This document shows, piece after piece, positions 45,114-54,800 of a stretch of 64,000 nt of DNA (position 1 is its first letter; every line of letters begins with the position of its first letter). The translations under genes were made by a program, and so were the position numbers. This DNA is from Firmicutes bacterium HGW-Firmicutes-9 (GTDB taxonomy: Bacteria; Bacillota; Clostridia; Christensenellales; CAG-138): assembly GCA_002841395.1 (NCBI GenBank), contig PGZM01000002.1:380201-444200 (forward strand), given 5' to 3'. Below the pieces are notes generated by a model, which worked only from the letters and a program-made list of their open reading frames with translations, searched no databases and was not told the DNA's origin.

Positions 45114-46460
45114 TTACGGATTCGGCGACGGCGTTCCGCCGACGATGTCGTCAAAGTTCATATCGGTCTTATTGCCGATCTGAATCGTGATATCCAGATA
45201 CTGGCCATCGCGATAGATCTTGATCACGAGCTCGTCGCCGATCATCTTGCCCAGAACGATGTTGACGAGCTGCTGATGCGTCAGAATCGCTTCGCCGTCC
45301 GCAATCGTGATGATATCACCGGTACGTACGCCCGCCAGATCGGCAGGTTTCCCCTTCACGACGCTTTCCACGTATGCGCCCTGCGGCACACCGTTTTCTT
45401 CCGCTGTCGCAGCGTCAATCGTACTGACCGTAACGCCGATCCCGGGACGCTCGACGAATCCCTCTGTAATCAGTACTTCCATGATCTTCTTAACCTGATT
45501 GATCGGCAGCGCAAAACCGATTCCCTCGGCGCTGACCGCATTGCCCAGATCGTCATAACCTGCCGTGATGGTCTTCGCGCTGTTGATACCGATGACCTCT
45601 CCGTTGAAATTGATCAACGGTCCGCCGCTGTTGCCGAAGTTGATCGCGGCATCGGTCTGCAGATAGGAGTTGGTGTAGTTGTCGATTGTAACTTCGCGCT
45701 TAGTCGCGCTGATGATGCCGAACGTGATCGTATTTGCCAGCTCGTCCGTAGAGAGCGGGTTACCGATGGCGAGTACATATTCGCCAACGCGAACCTTGTC
45801 CGAATCGCCCAGCTTCAGCGGTTGCAGCTGAATATCAGCCACTTTGAGCACGGCGATGTCCGTCTCATTATCTGCGCCGATCAGCGTTGCCGTGCGTTCG
45901 ATATCCTCGCCGAATACCTTGACCGTGACTTTGCTCGCGCCTTCTACGACGTGCGCATTGGTCAGAATATAACCCTCGCTGGAGACGACAAAACCTGTGC
46001 CGCTGCCATAAAGTTCGTTGATGGTCTTGCCTTTGTCCGTCTTTGTCTCAACATAGTTGAGCACACCAACCACGCCGGGTGAAACCGCATCATAGATATC
46101 GGGAATCGGGTTGCCGACAATGCCCGGCATCGCAGGCATTGTTCCGTCTAGCTCCGGCATGACGCGATCCTGTTCCGGTACAACGGGCGTAGGCGTTGGC
46201 TGCGGTGTTGCGGTTGCTTCCGGCATATCCGCTGGCGGCAGCTCGGCGTCCCCTTCGAGGGCTGGCGTAGGTGTGGCGTTCACAATCGTATAATCCCGCA
46301 GATCAACGCCAAGCAGGTTCGGCCAGAGCAGGCCGACGACGAGCAGCGCAAGCAGAATGATTACAATCGTGACCACGATGCCGGCAAAGACGTTACCACC
46401 TCTGCCTTCGTGATCTCTTCGATGCCTCGGATCCGAGGAGTAGTATCCGTTATGTTCCAT
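45114..46460 (-). CDS. HtrA-type membrane-anchored serine protease with PDZ domain
   Basis: A 448-residue envelope quality-control protease. A membrane anchor lies at about 24-47 after a basic cytoplasmic N-terminus. A Pro/Thr-rich linker follows (about 60-115), then the trypsin-like domain with the full triad His170 (TNAHVV), Asp201 (ETDIAVLKV) and Ser278 (NFGNSGGPL). One PDZ domain is at about 340-435. It is the third gene of a response regulator-sensor kinase-HtrA operon, like CssRS/HtrA systems that respond to misfolded exported proteins. The start overlaps the kinase end by 11 bases and has GGAGG. Confidence 0.94.
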   Translation of the reverse strand: MEHNGYYSSDPRHRRDHEGRGGNVFAGIVVTIVIILLALLVVGLLWPNLLGVDLRDYTIVNATPTPALEGDAELPPADMPEATATPQPTPTPVVPEQDRVMPELDGTMPAMPGIVGNPIPDIYDAVSPGVVGVLNYVETKTDKGKTINELYGSGTGFVVSSEGYILTNAHVVEGASKVTVKVFGEDIERTATLIGADNETDIAVLKVADIQLQPLKLGDSDKVRVGEYVLAIGNPLSTDELANTITFGIISATKREVTIDNYTNSYLQTDAAINFGNSGGPLINFNGEVIGINSAKTITAGYDDLGNAVSAEGIGFALPINQVKKIMEVLITEGFVERPGIGVTVSTIDAATAEENGVPQGAYVESVVKGKPADLAGVRTGDIITIADGEAILTHQQLVNIVLGKMIGDELVIKIYRDGQYLDITIQIGNKTDMNFDDIVGGTPSPNP

Positions 46461-47934
46461 ATTTTTTTCCTCCGTCTGTCGTAGAGCGTTTCGGTACCGG
46501 TGCGCGCTTGAGCGTAAACGTGAACGTGCTTCCTTTTCCTCTTGCGCTCTTTAGGGTGATTGTCTGGTTATGTTGGTCGATGATGCGCTTCACGATGGAG
46601 AGGCCAAGGCCCGTTCCGCTCTGTTTGGTGGGTGTGTGCGCTTTCTCAACTTTATAGAATCGGTCGAATACATGCGGGACATCTTCTTCCGGAATGCCTT
46701 GACCGGAGTCCTGTATGCTGACGTAGATCTCGCGCCGCATGGCGTATGTCGCGATTCTGAGTTTCGTATTGTCCGGTGAGTATTTGATCGCGTTATCAAT
46801 GATGTTTCGAAGCACCTGGGAAATCTGCGCGCTATCCGCCTCAACATAATATTGCTCCTGCGCGAACTTGACGTCGACCTCCATATGATGCTCGTAAATG
46901 CGTGCTTCAAACGTGATCAAGGTTCTTCGAATCAACTCGTTGATGTCGAATATTTCAAGTTTCAGTGCGGTCTTACCGCTCTCGATACGCGCAAGGTCCA
47001 ATAGATCGTTGACCATGCCCGCCATGCGCTTGGTTTCGGAAAGAACGATGGTGATGTACTTGTCGTGCTCCTCCGGCCCGATCGTTCCATCCTGCATGGC
47101 TTCCAGAAAGCCCTTCATACTGGTCAGCGGGCTTCGCAGTTCATGGCTGACGTTTGCGACAAAGCTTCTTCTCGTGGCTTCAAGGTCTTTCAGCTGATCC
47201 GCCATGTTGTTAAAGCTTACGGCAAGCTGTGTCGCCTCTTCCACGCTGCTGATCGGAATGCGAACGTTATAGTCGCCTTTTGCGTACTTTTGCACGATCT
47301 CGTTGATCTCCATAAACGGTCTCGTGAGCCGCGCAGTTGTATAATACACCGCAAAGACCGAAAGCAAAACCGCAATGAGTGAAACGAGCATCACTTCTGC
47401 AAACGCCATGCCAACCGCGCCCATCGCGTCCGATACGTCGACATAAAAGCGCACGACGTGTGTCGCAACTCCGTCCGTTAAGACCGGCTTCGTGCCGGCG
47501 AGCATTTGAAAAGTGCCTTTAAATTGCGTAAAACGCACGCTGCTCGCGTCCAAATCAGAGACGGCGTTCAGCATGCGTGATATCTCTTCCTCCGAGTAGC
47601 GGATGCTCATAACTTCGTTCCACTTTGAGCTGGAGGCATATTGCGCCATGGCGCCGTCTACGGAGATGATTTGAATCAATCCGTTATAGTGCCGTGCGAT
47701 GGTGTTCAGTTCCAGAATCGCGGCGTTTTCGCCAGCGATGGAACTCTTGGTGTTAAAGTACAGTTCGGTAACGACGTTGATCTCATTTGCGATGTTCTGT
47801 TTTTCCTGCCGCATGACAAAGCCGGACATCAACGCCCCGACAATCAGGCCGGAAAGAAGCAGCAACCCGAGCGTTAAGCCCATGTAGGTTGCCAGCATTC
47901 GGGAAAACAGCGTTCTGAGAAAGTCTTTGCGCAT
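46450..47934 (-). CDS. Sensor histidine kinase (HAMP-HisKA-HATPase)
   Basis: A 494-residue membrane kinase. Membrane helices at about 19-41 and 177-199 flank an extracellular sensing domain of about 135 residues. HAMP (about 200-252), HisKA with the phospho-acceptor His264 (NVSHELRSPL) and HATPase with N box NAIKYS, G1 DSGQGIPEEDV and G2 GTGLGLSIV follow. It is WalK/ResE/CssS-like and sits between its response regulator and an HtrA protease, so it probably senses envelope or secretion stress. It lies nine bases after the regulator gene. Confidence 0.95.
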   Translation of the reverse strand: MRKDFLRTLFSRMLATYMGLTLGLLLLSGLIVGALMSGFVMRQEKQNIANEINVVTELYFNTKSSIAGENAAILELNTIARHYNGLIQIISVDGAMAQYASSSKWNEVMSIRYSEEEISRMLNAVSDLDASSVRFTQFKGTFQMLAGTKPVLTDGVATHVVRFYVDVSDAMGAVGMAFAEVMLVSLIAVLLSVFAVYYTTARLTRPFMEINEIVQKYAKGDYNVRIPISSVEEATQLAVSFNNMADQLKDLEATRRSFVANVSHELRSPLTSMKGFLEAMQDGTIGPEEHDKYITIVLSETKRMAGMVNDLLDLARIESGKTALKLEIFDINELIRRTLITFEARIYEHHMEVDVKFAQEQYYVEADSAQISQVLRNIIDNAIKYSPDNTKLRIATYAMRREIYVSIQDSGQGIPEEDVPHVFDRFYKVEKAHTPTKQSGTGLGLSIVKRIIDQHNQTITLKSARGKGSTFTFTLKRAPVPKRSTTDGGKKYGT

Positions 47935-47943
47935 CGTACCGCA

Positions 47944-48621
47944 TCACTTCTGTTCGAATTTATATCCTACGCCCCAGACGGTGCGGAGTTCCCACTCATG
48001 ATCGTCGCCAAGCTTTTCGCGGATGCGCTTGACGTGCACGTCCACGGTGCGTGAATCGCCGAAAAAGTCAAATCCCCAAACCTGCTCCAGTAGCTGTTCA
48101 CGCGTGAACACCTTGCCGGTGTGGCTCGCGAGGAAGTACAGAAGCTCGATCTCCTTGGGAGGCATCTCGAGCTGTCGCCCGTCGAGTGTGACCGCATAAT
48201 TCTCCAGAGAAACGGTCAAACCGGGCAGAGAGATTGTCCGTGCGGGTTCCGATGGCGTGCTGCGGCGTAGAACCGCCTTGATGCGCGCAATCAGTTCCTT
48301 TGCGTCAAAGGGTTTGCTGATGTAGTCATCCGCGCCGAGTTCAAGACCCTGTACGCGGTCGCCCGTATCGCCCTTCGCGGTGAGCATGATAACCGGTGTT
48401 TCGCTCTCCATACGTATATCATGAAGAACCGCCCAGCCGTCACGCCCGGGCAGCATGATATCCAGCACGACGAGCGAAGGTTTTGTTTCGTGGAACGCCG
48501 CCATCGCGGATGTTCCGTCCGCACAGGTATACACCTGAAACCCTGCTTTTTTCAGATACAGTTCGATGATGGCGAGAATATTTCTGTCGTCATCTATGAC
48601 CAGAATGGTATTGTTTTCCAT
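47944..48621 (-). CDS. OmpR-family response regulator
   Basis: A 225-residue two-domain regulator. The receiver domain (about 5-118) has the phosphorylation site Asp54 (VLDIMLPGRDGW), the acidic pair DDD near 10-12 and the conserved lysine in YISKPFDAKEL. The winged-helix DNA-binding domain is at about 130-223 (RTVDVHVKRIREKLG). The ATG at 48621 has a near-perfect GGAGGTGATC upstream, which rules out the longer frame to 48678. It is the first gene of the RR-HK-HtrA operon and likely activates its own promoter. Confidence 0.95.
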   Translation of the reverse strand: MENNTILVIDDDRNILAIIELYLKKAGFQVYTCADGTSAMAAFHETKPSLVVLDIMLPGRDGWAVLHDIRMESETPVIMLTAKGDTGDRVQGLELGADDYISKPFDAKELIARIKAVLRRSTPSEPARTISLPGLTVSLENYAVTLDGRQLEMPPKEIELLYFLASHTGKVFTREQLLEQVWGFDFFGDSRTVDVHVKRIREKLGDDHEWELRTVWGVGYKFEQK

Positions 48622-48688
48622 CCGATCACCTCCGTATGTAATAGGAAAAATGCGAGCGCTGTAAAAAATATCTCTCACATTTGGGTAA

Positions 48689-48718
48689 AGTATAACAGAG
48701 ATTATGTGCTTTGTCCAA
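48689..48718 (-). promoter_or_regulatory. Promoter of the RR-HK-HtrA operon
   Basis: TTGGAC (48718-48713), 18 bases, TATACT (48694-48689) on the minus strand, with TGT before the -10. The leader is about 60 bases. Confidence 0.68.
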
Positions 48719-48737
48719 CACGGTTATAAATTGTCAC

Positions 48738-48774
48738 ACAAACGCCGCAAGCGGTCACTGTTTGCGGCGTTTGT
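48738..48774. terminator. Terminator-like hairpin downstream of mutS2 sequence space
   Basis: ACAAACGCCGCAA (48738-48750) and TTGCGGCGTTTGT (48762-48774) form a 13-bp stem with an 11-base loop. The stem itself supplies the short U tract. It lies 40 bases past the mutS2 start-distal end and upstream of the response-regulator promoter, where it would separate the two transcription units or stop read-through. Confidence 0.6.
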
Positions 48775-48813
48775 ATATACGTTTTGGGAGAGTTTTCCCC
48801 ATTTTTCTTGATT

Positions 48814-51171
48814 TTACGACTTTAATGTGACCACCGTTACCCCCGCGTCGCCTTCGCCGTATGCACCGATACGGTAGGACTTGACCCGCGGATGATTCTT
48901 GAGGTATTGCTGCACACCTGTCCGTAGTGCGCCCGTTCCTTTACCGTGCACAACGTAGAATTCATATATGCCCGTGATCAACGCATTGTCGATGAAGCGG
49001 TCAAGCTCCATGCAGGCATCGTCTACCATACTGCCGCGCAAATCGATCGAAAGCGCGTTTCCGCGATCCTGTGAGAGCGTCACCTTTGCCGCGGTCGGCT
49101 GCGGTTTCTTCTTCTGCTGCTCGACGGGACGAATGTCGTTGAGCGGGATGCTAAGCTTCATGATGCCTGCCTGCACGAGCACCTCGCCCTTTGCGTCCGC
49201 GGGCTTGAGCACGGTTGCCTCCTGCCCGAGCGTAATGAGTTTCACGCGCTGACCGGGGTGTACAACCGTTGGGGCTTCCCCCGCCGTGTCGCGCTGCACC
49301 GCCTGCTCGTAGAGGCGCTCTTCGGTTTTGCGCATCGCATCGCGCGAGGATTGTACCGCGCGCTCCAGCTGTTTGTGATCGATGTTCTCAATCGAACGCA
49401 AGCCCGCGATGAGCTTCTCCATATCCTGACGCGTCTCCTGCACCATCCGCCGCGCATCCTCACGCGCTTTTTGACGCAGCAGTGTCTTCTCGTCCTCGAG
49501 CTTCTTCTTTTCTTTTTCGAGTTCGGTCTTGATCTTCTCCGTCTCGATACGCGTCTTATAGATCGCCTCTTTGTCATTTTCAGCCGACCTTCTTGCCTGC
49601 TCCGCTTCCGAAAGAACGGTTTCAAACGCGATATCTTTCTTCTGCAAAAAATCCTGCGCGCGGGAGATGACCGCGTCGCTGAGCCCCAACCTACGGGAGA
49701 TTTCAAACGCGTTGCTCTTGCCGGGGATGCCGATGAAGAGCCTGTAGGTCGGACACAGACGATCTACATCGAACTCCATCGACGCGTTCTGCATGCCCGC
49801 GTGCATCAGCGCAAACGCCTTGATCTCGCTGTAGTGCGTCGTGGCAACGGTCAACGTGCTGCGTTCGTACAGACTTTCTAGGATTGCTTGCGCCAACGCA
49901 GCGCCCTCAACCGGGTCGGTACCCGCGCCGAGCTCGTCTAACAGCACGAGTGAGCGTTCATCCGCTTCCGCAAGAATGCGAACAGTATTGGTCATGTGCG
50001 AAGAGAAGGTAGACAGCGATTGCTCGATAGACTGCTCGTCGCCGATGTCCGCAAACACATTGTCAAATGTAGAGAGCTCCGTGCCCTCCTGCGCGGGGAT
50101 GAACATGCCGCTCATCGCCATCAATGAAAAGAGCCCGACCGTCTTGAGCGTAACCGTTTTGCCGCCCGTGTTCGGGCCGGTGATGATCAGCGTGCGGAAG
50201 GTTTCCCCCAGCCAGATATCGACGGGCACCACTCGATCTTTTGCGATCAGTGGATGACGACCGCGTACAATGCGCACGCGTCCCTCTTCGTTGAGCTTGG
50301 GACGAACGGCGCGCTGATCGCGTGCCATGATCGCGCGAGCGAAGATAACGTCCAGCGCGCCCATCACGTTACAGCTGATGTGAATCTCATCCGCAAACGG
50401 CGCGATCATAGCGGTCAGGCCGGAGAGGATACGCTCGATTTCGTTTTTCTCTTCGATGAACAGCCGCTTGGTCTCGTTGCCGAGCTCCACTACAGCGGAA
50501 GGCTCGATGAACAACGTGGCTCCGCTGCTGCTTTGGTCGTGGACAAGTCCCGGCACTTGCGAGCGATGCTCCGCCTTGACAGGGAGCACGTAGCGCCCGT
50601 TGCGAATCGTGATGACCGTCTCTTGCAGATATTTCTGCGTCGTCTGGCTCTTGAGCATGTTGTTGAGCTTTTCGCGTACGCGTTCGCCAACGATTTTGAT
50701 CTGTCTGCGGATGCGGTTGAGTTCCGGCGAGGCGTTATCCGAAATCTCGTCTTCGCCGAGAATGCAGCGCGCGACTTCTTCTTCCACTGAACGGTGGGAC
50801 GTCAGCCTGTTTGCGAGATTGCACAGCAGACTGTTTTCGTCTCCGCTTTGCAAAATCTCCTTCGCCTCGCGTGCAGCTCTCATCGCAGACGCGATGGAGA
50901 GCAGCTCTCGCGTGCTTAAAAACAACGACGCGTGCATGCGACCGACAAGCTCTCGCACGTCAGGAAATCCCGAAATCGGCGTTCTTCCCGTACGCGTATA
51001 GATGCTCTCGGCTTCCCATGTTTGCTCCTGCAGCGTCTCCGCCTCTTTGAGCAATGTCACAGGGCGAAATTTTTCGGCATACTCAAGCCCGACTTCACTC
51101 GCTAGATGCTGCTTTAAGATAGATAGAATTTTATCGTATTCCAGTGTTGTGTATGTTTTTTCCTGTATCAT
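48814..51171 (-). CDS. mutS2: Endonuclease/ribosome-rescue ATPase MutS2
   Basis: A 785-residue MutS-like ATPase without the mismatch-recognition domain. The clamp/core region (about 1-320), Walker A ITGPNTGGKT (about 330-339), Walker B LLDELGAGTDP, a long coiled coil (about 515-610), a KOW-like segment and a C-terminal Smr domain (about 710-785, IDLRGSMVDDACMELD and VVHGKGTGALR) are all seen. In Bacillus, MutS2 splits collided ribosomes; in others it suppresses recombination. GGGGG precedes the ATG. The gene is not obviously coupled to its neighbours. Confidence 0.96.
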   Translation of the reverse strand: MIQEKTYTTLEYDKILSILKQHLASEVGLEYAEKFRPVTLLKEAETLQEQTWEAESIYTRTGRTPISGFPDVRELVGRMHASLFLSTRELLSIASAMRAAREAKEILQSGDENSLLCNLANRLTSHRSVEEEVARCILGEDEISDNASPELNRIRRQIKIVGERVREKLNNMLKSQTTQKYLQETVITIRNGRYVLPVKAEHRSQVPGLVHDQSSSGATLFIEPSAVVELGNETKRLFIEEKNEIERILSGLTAMIAPFADEIHISCNVMGALDVIFARAIMARDQRAVRPKLNEEGRVRIVRGRHPLIAKDRVVPVDIWLGETFRTLIITGPNTGGKTVTLKTVGLFSLMAMSGMFIPAQEGTELSTFDNVFADIGDEQSIEQSLSTFSSHMTNTVRILAEADERSLVLLDELGAGTDPVEGAALAQAILESLYERSTLTVATTHYSEIKAFALMHAGMQNASMEFDVDRLCPTYRLFIGIPGKSNAFEISRRLGLSDAVISRAQDFLQKKDIAFETVLSEAEQARRSAENDKEAIYKTRIETEKIKTELEKEKKKLEDEKTLLRQKAREDARRMVQETRQDMEKLIAGLRSIENIDHKQLERAVQSSRDAMRKTEERLYEQAVQRDTAGEAPTVVHPGQRVKLITLGQEATVLKPADAKGEVLVQAGIMKLSIPLNDIRPVEQQKKKPQPTAAKVTLSQDRGNALSIDLRGSMVDDACMELDRFIDNALITGIYEFYVVHGKGTGALRTGVQQYLKNHPRVKSYRIGAYGEGDAGVTVVTLKS

Positions 51172-51276
51172 AGTTCCCCCGATACCTGTCGTTTGCGCGG
51201 CTTGGTTCTATTATAAAACACCTGCCGCAAAAAGAAAGAGTAATCCGTCTTAATCACTGTTATATGCTTAAAACAG

Positions 51277-51310
51277 AAGAAAAGCCCCGTCTCGGCAATC
51301 GTGACGGGGC
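51277..51310 (-). terminator. Terminator of the aminotransferase gene
   Basis: On the minus strand GCCCCGTC (51310-51303) and GACGGGGC (51291-51284) form an 8-bp stem with an 11-base loop, followed by TTTTCTT. It lies 16 bases after the stop codon and before mutS2. Confidence 0.87.
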
Positions 51311-51325
51311 AAATATACATTCGTC

Positions 51326-52504
51326 TTAGCGAATCTCTTTTAGATATTCGCCAATGCGCCGCATCGCTTCCTCGATGTGTTCCATCGAAGTGGCGTAGCA
51401 GCACCGAATATGCCCCTCACCCGCTGCGCCGAATGCGCCGCCGGGAACGGTAACGACCTTTTTACTCGCGAGAAGTCCATCGCAGAACGTCTCGCTCATC
51501 ATGCCAGTCGAACGAATCGACGGGAAGACATAGAACGCGCCTTCCGGCTCGTTGCAATCCAACCCAAACGAATTGAACGCGTCGATGATGTATCTGCGAC
51601 GTGATTCATATTCGTTGATCATGTAGCGGGTATCCGCAAAATCGTCTGCAAAGCCCTGTTCCAGCGCGGCAATGCCAGCCCACTGTGCGGGCGTCGGCGC
51701 GCAGAGCATCATGAGCTGATGCACCTTGCGCATGGCGGCGATGATCTCCGCGGGACCTGTGGCATAACCAAGACGCCAGCCGGTCATGGAGAACGCCTTG
51801 CTGAAGCCGTTGAGCACGATGGAGCGCTCCAGCATGCCGGGCAGCGAAGCAAACGAAACATGGTGCTTGCCGTTAAAGGTCAGCTCCGAATAGATTTCGT
51901 CCGTGATCACAAGAATATCCGTGCCGCGCACGACATCCGCAATCGCTTCCAGATCGCTCTTTTCCATAATCGCGCCCGTGGGATTGGTCGGGAACGCGAT
52001 CAGAATCGCCTTCGTCTTGGGCGTGATGGCGGCCTTCACATCCTCTGCGTTCAAGCGGAATTTATCCTCATGACGTGTGACAACCTTGACCGCTGTGCCA
52101 CCCGCGAGTTCGATCGACGGCGCATAGGAAACATAGCACGGCTCGTGATAGATCACCTCGTCGCCGGGGTTGAGAATCGCGCGCATGGCAAGATCGATCG
52201 CCTGGCTTGCGCCAACGGTGATGAGCACGTTGTCGATGCCGGCATAGCCGGAGATATTGTACTTTTCCGAGAGGAAGCGCAGGATGAGTTCGCGCAAGTG
52301 CGGATCACCGGAGTTCGACGAATACGGCACACGCTCGGTTTTGAGCCGCTCTGCAACATGTTTGCGGATGCGGTCAGGCGTCGGAAAATCCGGCTCGCCA
52401 ACGCCGAGGCTGATGTGCGTATCATCCAACAGATCGAAATATTTCCGAATGCCCGAAGGCGGAATGCGCTGTACGCACTCCGAGATCAAACTCTGATAAT
52501 CCAT
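51326..52504 (-). CDS. Class I/II pyridoxal-phosphate aminotransferase
   Basis: A 392-residue fold-type I aminotransferase, closest in motif to the PatA/aspartate-type aminotransferases that act on aromatic or diaminopimelate-type amino acids. It has ISLGVGEPDFPTP, SSNSGDPHLR, AFPTNPTGA, the PLP lysine Lys236 (NGFSKAFSMTGWRLGY) and the carboxylate-binding arginine in GHIRCCYA. The exact substrate is unknown. The ATG at 52504 with GAGGTGG is preferred to a start at 52561. It has its own promoter and terminator, so it is monocistronic. Confidence 0.9.
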   Translation of the reverse strand: MDYQSLISECVQRIPPSGIRKYFDLLDDTHISLGVGEPDFPTPDRIRKHVAERLKTERVPYSSNSGDPHLRELILRFLSEKYNISGYAGIDNVLITVGASQAIDLAMRAILNPGDEVIYHEPCYVSYAPSIELAGGTAVKVVTRHEDKFRLNAEDVKAAITPKTKAILIAFPTNPTGAIMEKSDLEAIADVVRGTDILVITDEIYSELTFNGKHHVSFASLPGMLERSIVLNGFSKAFSMTGWRLGYATGPAEIIAAMRKVHQLMMLCAPTPAQWAGIAALEQGFADDFADTRYMINEYESRRRYIIDAFNSFGLDCNEPEGAFYVFPSIRSTGMMSETFCDGLLASKKVVTVPGGAFGAAGEGHIRCCYATSMEHIEEAMRRIGEYLKEIR

Positions 52505-52603
52505 AGCCACCTCATAAAAAAGAGTAAAAACTTTGTCGTCGTTTTCGAGTGAATTCTGCAAATTTTCGTGCTTATCAGCACATCATTTTGCGAGAGTATT
52601 CCT

Positions 52604-52632
52604 ACTATAACATGAACGCTATATGCCGTCAA
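52604..52632 (-). promoter_or_regulatory. Promoter of the aminotransferase gene
   Basis: TTGACG (52632-52627), 17 bases, TATAGT (52609-52604) with TGT before it, on the minus strand. The long leader of about 93 bases could hold regulation, but I see no known riboswitch. Confidence 0.8.
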
Positions 52633-52703
52633 ACCATTTACTTGTCAAAAAAGAGCGATTCTTATGCAAAATGGTTTCTGAATACAATCATATATTATAC
52701 AGG

Positions 52704-54710
52704 CTAATTCATCGCAATATCGCCGAGCATACTGCCGTATCGTTCGCTCGCAATTTCGATCAGTCGTGCGCTCTCTTCGCCGCCCTGCTGCAAAATTTCT
52801 TTCGCGGCTCTGGATGCTTCTTCCAATAGTTTCACATCCATCGTGTTGGAGAGCAGCCCCGCACTATCGTCTCCATGCTGCCGCGTGCCGATAAAATCAC
52901 CCGGTCCGCGCAGCAATAGATCCTTTTGCGCGATCTCAAAACCGTCGTTGGTCTGCGTCATGGTCAGCATCCGTTCATTCTCCTGCTCGCTCTCCACGCC
53001 GTACAGCAGGAAGCAATACGCCTGTTTCGCGCTTCTTCCGACTCTGCCGCGCAGCTGATGCAGCTGTGATAAGCCAAACCGTTCCGCACCTTCAATCACC
53101 ATGATACAGGCAGACGGCACATGCACGCCGACCTCAATGACGGTCGTCGTCACGAGCACGTCCGTCTCGCCCGCGCGGAATGCATGCATCACGCGCGCTT
53201 TCTCTGCCTCCTTCATCTGTCCGTGCAGTTTGCCGATGCGCGTTTCGGGCAGCTTCTTCTTGAGTTCGGTATAGATCGCGTCCACGCTTGGGCATTCGAT
53301 GGTGTCGCTCTCCTCGATTGCAGGACAGACGACGTAGCTCTGCACGCCTTCTTTTGCCTGCTCTGCAATGTAGCGATACATATCCTCGCGCTTACCTGCG
53401 CGGATCACGCTGGTCTTGACTGGCTTCCGTCCCGGCGGCAGCTCGTCGATCACCGAGATGTCGAGATCGCCATAGAGAATCAACGCGAGCGTACGCGGAA
53501 TCGGCGTCGCGCTCATGACGAGCATATCCGGCCGTGTGCCCTTCTCCAGCATCGCCGCGCGCTGACGTACGCCGAAACGATGCTGCTCGTCCGTCACGAT
53601 ACAGCCGAGATCGTAAAAGCGCACATCCTCTGAAAACAGTGCATGCGTACCGATCACAAACAGTGCACTGCCGTCTGCGATTCTCTTGAGAACCGCGTCG
53701 CGCTGCGCTTTCTTCATGCTGCCTTTGAGGAGCACAACCGTCTCCCCGAAAATTTCTGTCAGATTTTGTGCGTGCTGCTCTGCGAGAATCTCCGTCGGCG
53801 CAAGAAGCGCTCCCTGCTTGCCGTTTGCTGCGGCAACACAGAGCGCGTACATCGCAATCGCCGTCTTACCGGAACCGACGTCGCCCTGCAGAAGCCGGTT
53901 CATTGGCACAGGCTTTCGCATATCTTCTGCTATCTCATCGACAACGCGCATCTGCGCCTTCGTCAAAGAAAACGAGAGTTCCGCGGTAAACCGTTCCAGA
54001 ACACCTGTCGTATCAAACGAAAACCCGTTCAGGCGCAGTCGTTCTGCCTTTTGCAGCTCTACAATGATGAAATAGAGCAGCGTGTTTTCAAAATCAAGCC
54101 TTCTGCGCGCGAGTTCCAGCGCTTCACGGCTGAAAGGAAAATGCGCATGACGGAGAGCTACCGCAAGCGGAACGAGCGAGAAGCGTTCCAGCAGCGTTCT
54201 CGGCAGTGGCTCCGGTATCTTGTCCCAAACGCTTTCCAGCGCGGCCAGGATGCTATCCCGCCATGCGCGCTGATTCACGCCCTTGACGGTCGGATAAACG
54301 GGAACAATGCCCGGTAAAGCTTGCGACAGCGACGGATTGATCAGCGAAACGCCGTTTTTACGAATTACGCGACCGCAGGCATAGACGATTTCGCCGATCT
54401 GGAGTTGTGAACTTCGATAAGGTTGATTGAACCACTTGAGCGTGATCTTCCCCGTTTCGTCCTGTGCGGGTGCGGAAAGAATCGTAATGCCCTTTGTGCG
54501 GAAAAAGCGTGTGGCACCGTCGATGCGCACCTGTACGGCAGCGTTCTGTCCGTTGACGAGCTCGACTACAGGCGTTGCTTTCGTATAGTCCAGATAATCC
54601 CGCGGTAGGCGAAATAGCAGATCGCGCACGGAACACACGCCGAGTTGTGAAAACAACTCCGCGCGTTTCGGCCCGATTCCCTTTACGTTAGTCAGCGGTG
54701 ATTCCAGCAT
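52704..54710 (-). CDS. recG: ATP-dependent DNA helicase RecG
   Basis: Branch-migration helicase that remodels stalled forks. The 668-residue protein has the N-terminal wedge/OB domain (about 1-210), helicase domains with Walker A GDVGSGKT, the DEQHRFGVRQR box (DEQH form) and the C-terminal TRG region with GRVGRS. The ATG at 54710 has AGGGG six bases upstream. A terminator separates it from the DAK2 gene upstream, so it may have its own promoter, which I could not locate. Confidence 0.97.
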   Translation of the reverse strand: MLESPLTNVKGIGPKRAELFSQLGVCSVRDLLFRLPRDYLDYTKATPVVELVNGQNAAVQVRIDGATRFFRTKGITILSAPAQDETGKITLKWFNQPYRSSQLQIGEIVYACGRVIRKNGVSLINPSLSQALPGIVPVYPTVKGVNQRAWRDSILAALESVWDKIPEPLPRTLLERFSLVPLAVALRHAHFPFSREALELARRRLDFENTLLYFIIVELQKAERLRLNGFSFDTTGVLERFTAELSFSLTKAQMRVVDEIAEDMRKPVPMNRLLQGDVGSGKTAIAMYALCVAAANGKQGALLAPTEILAEQHAQNLTEIFGETVVLLKGSMKKAQRDAVLKRIADGSALFVIGTHALFSEDVRFYDLGCIVTDEQHRFGVRQRAAMLEKGTRPDMLVMSATPIPRTLALILYGDLDISVIDELPPGRKPVKTSVIRAGKREDMYRYIAEQAKEGVQSYVVCPAIEESDTIECPSVDAIYTELKKKLPETRIGKLHGQMKEAEKARVMHAFRAGETDVLVTTTVIEVGVHVPSACIMVIEGAERFGLSQLHQLRGRVGRSAKQAYCFLLYGVESEQENERMLTMTQTNDGFEIAQKDLLLRGPGDFIGTRQHGDDSAGLLSNTMDVKLLEEASRAAKEILQQGGEESARLIEIASERYGSMLGDIAMN

Positions 54711-54730
54711 GTTTTTCCCCTAGCACTTAT

Positions 54731-54771
54731 CAAAAAAGCCGACGACGAAACACGTCGTTCCGTCGCCGGCT
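54731..54771 (-). terminator. Terminator of the Asp23-DAK2 operon
   Basis: On the minus strand AGCCGGCGACG and CGTCGTCGGCT pair with one mismatch around a 13-base loop, followed by TTTTTTG. It lies 29 bases after the DAK2 gene and just before recG. Confidence 0.85.
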
Positions 54772-54800
54772 GATCGGCTGTTCTTTCGCAGTTAAGTGCG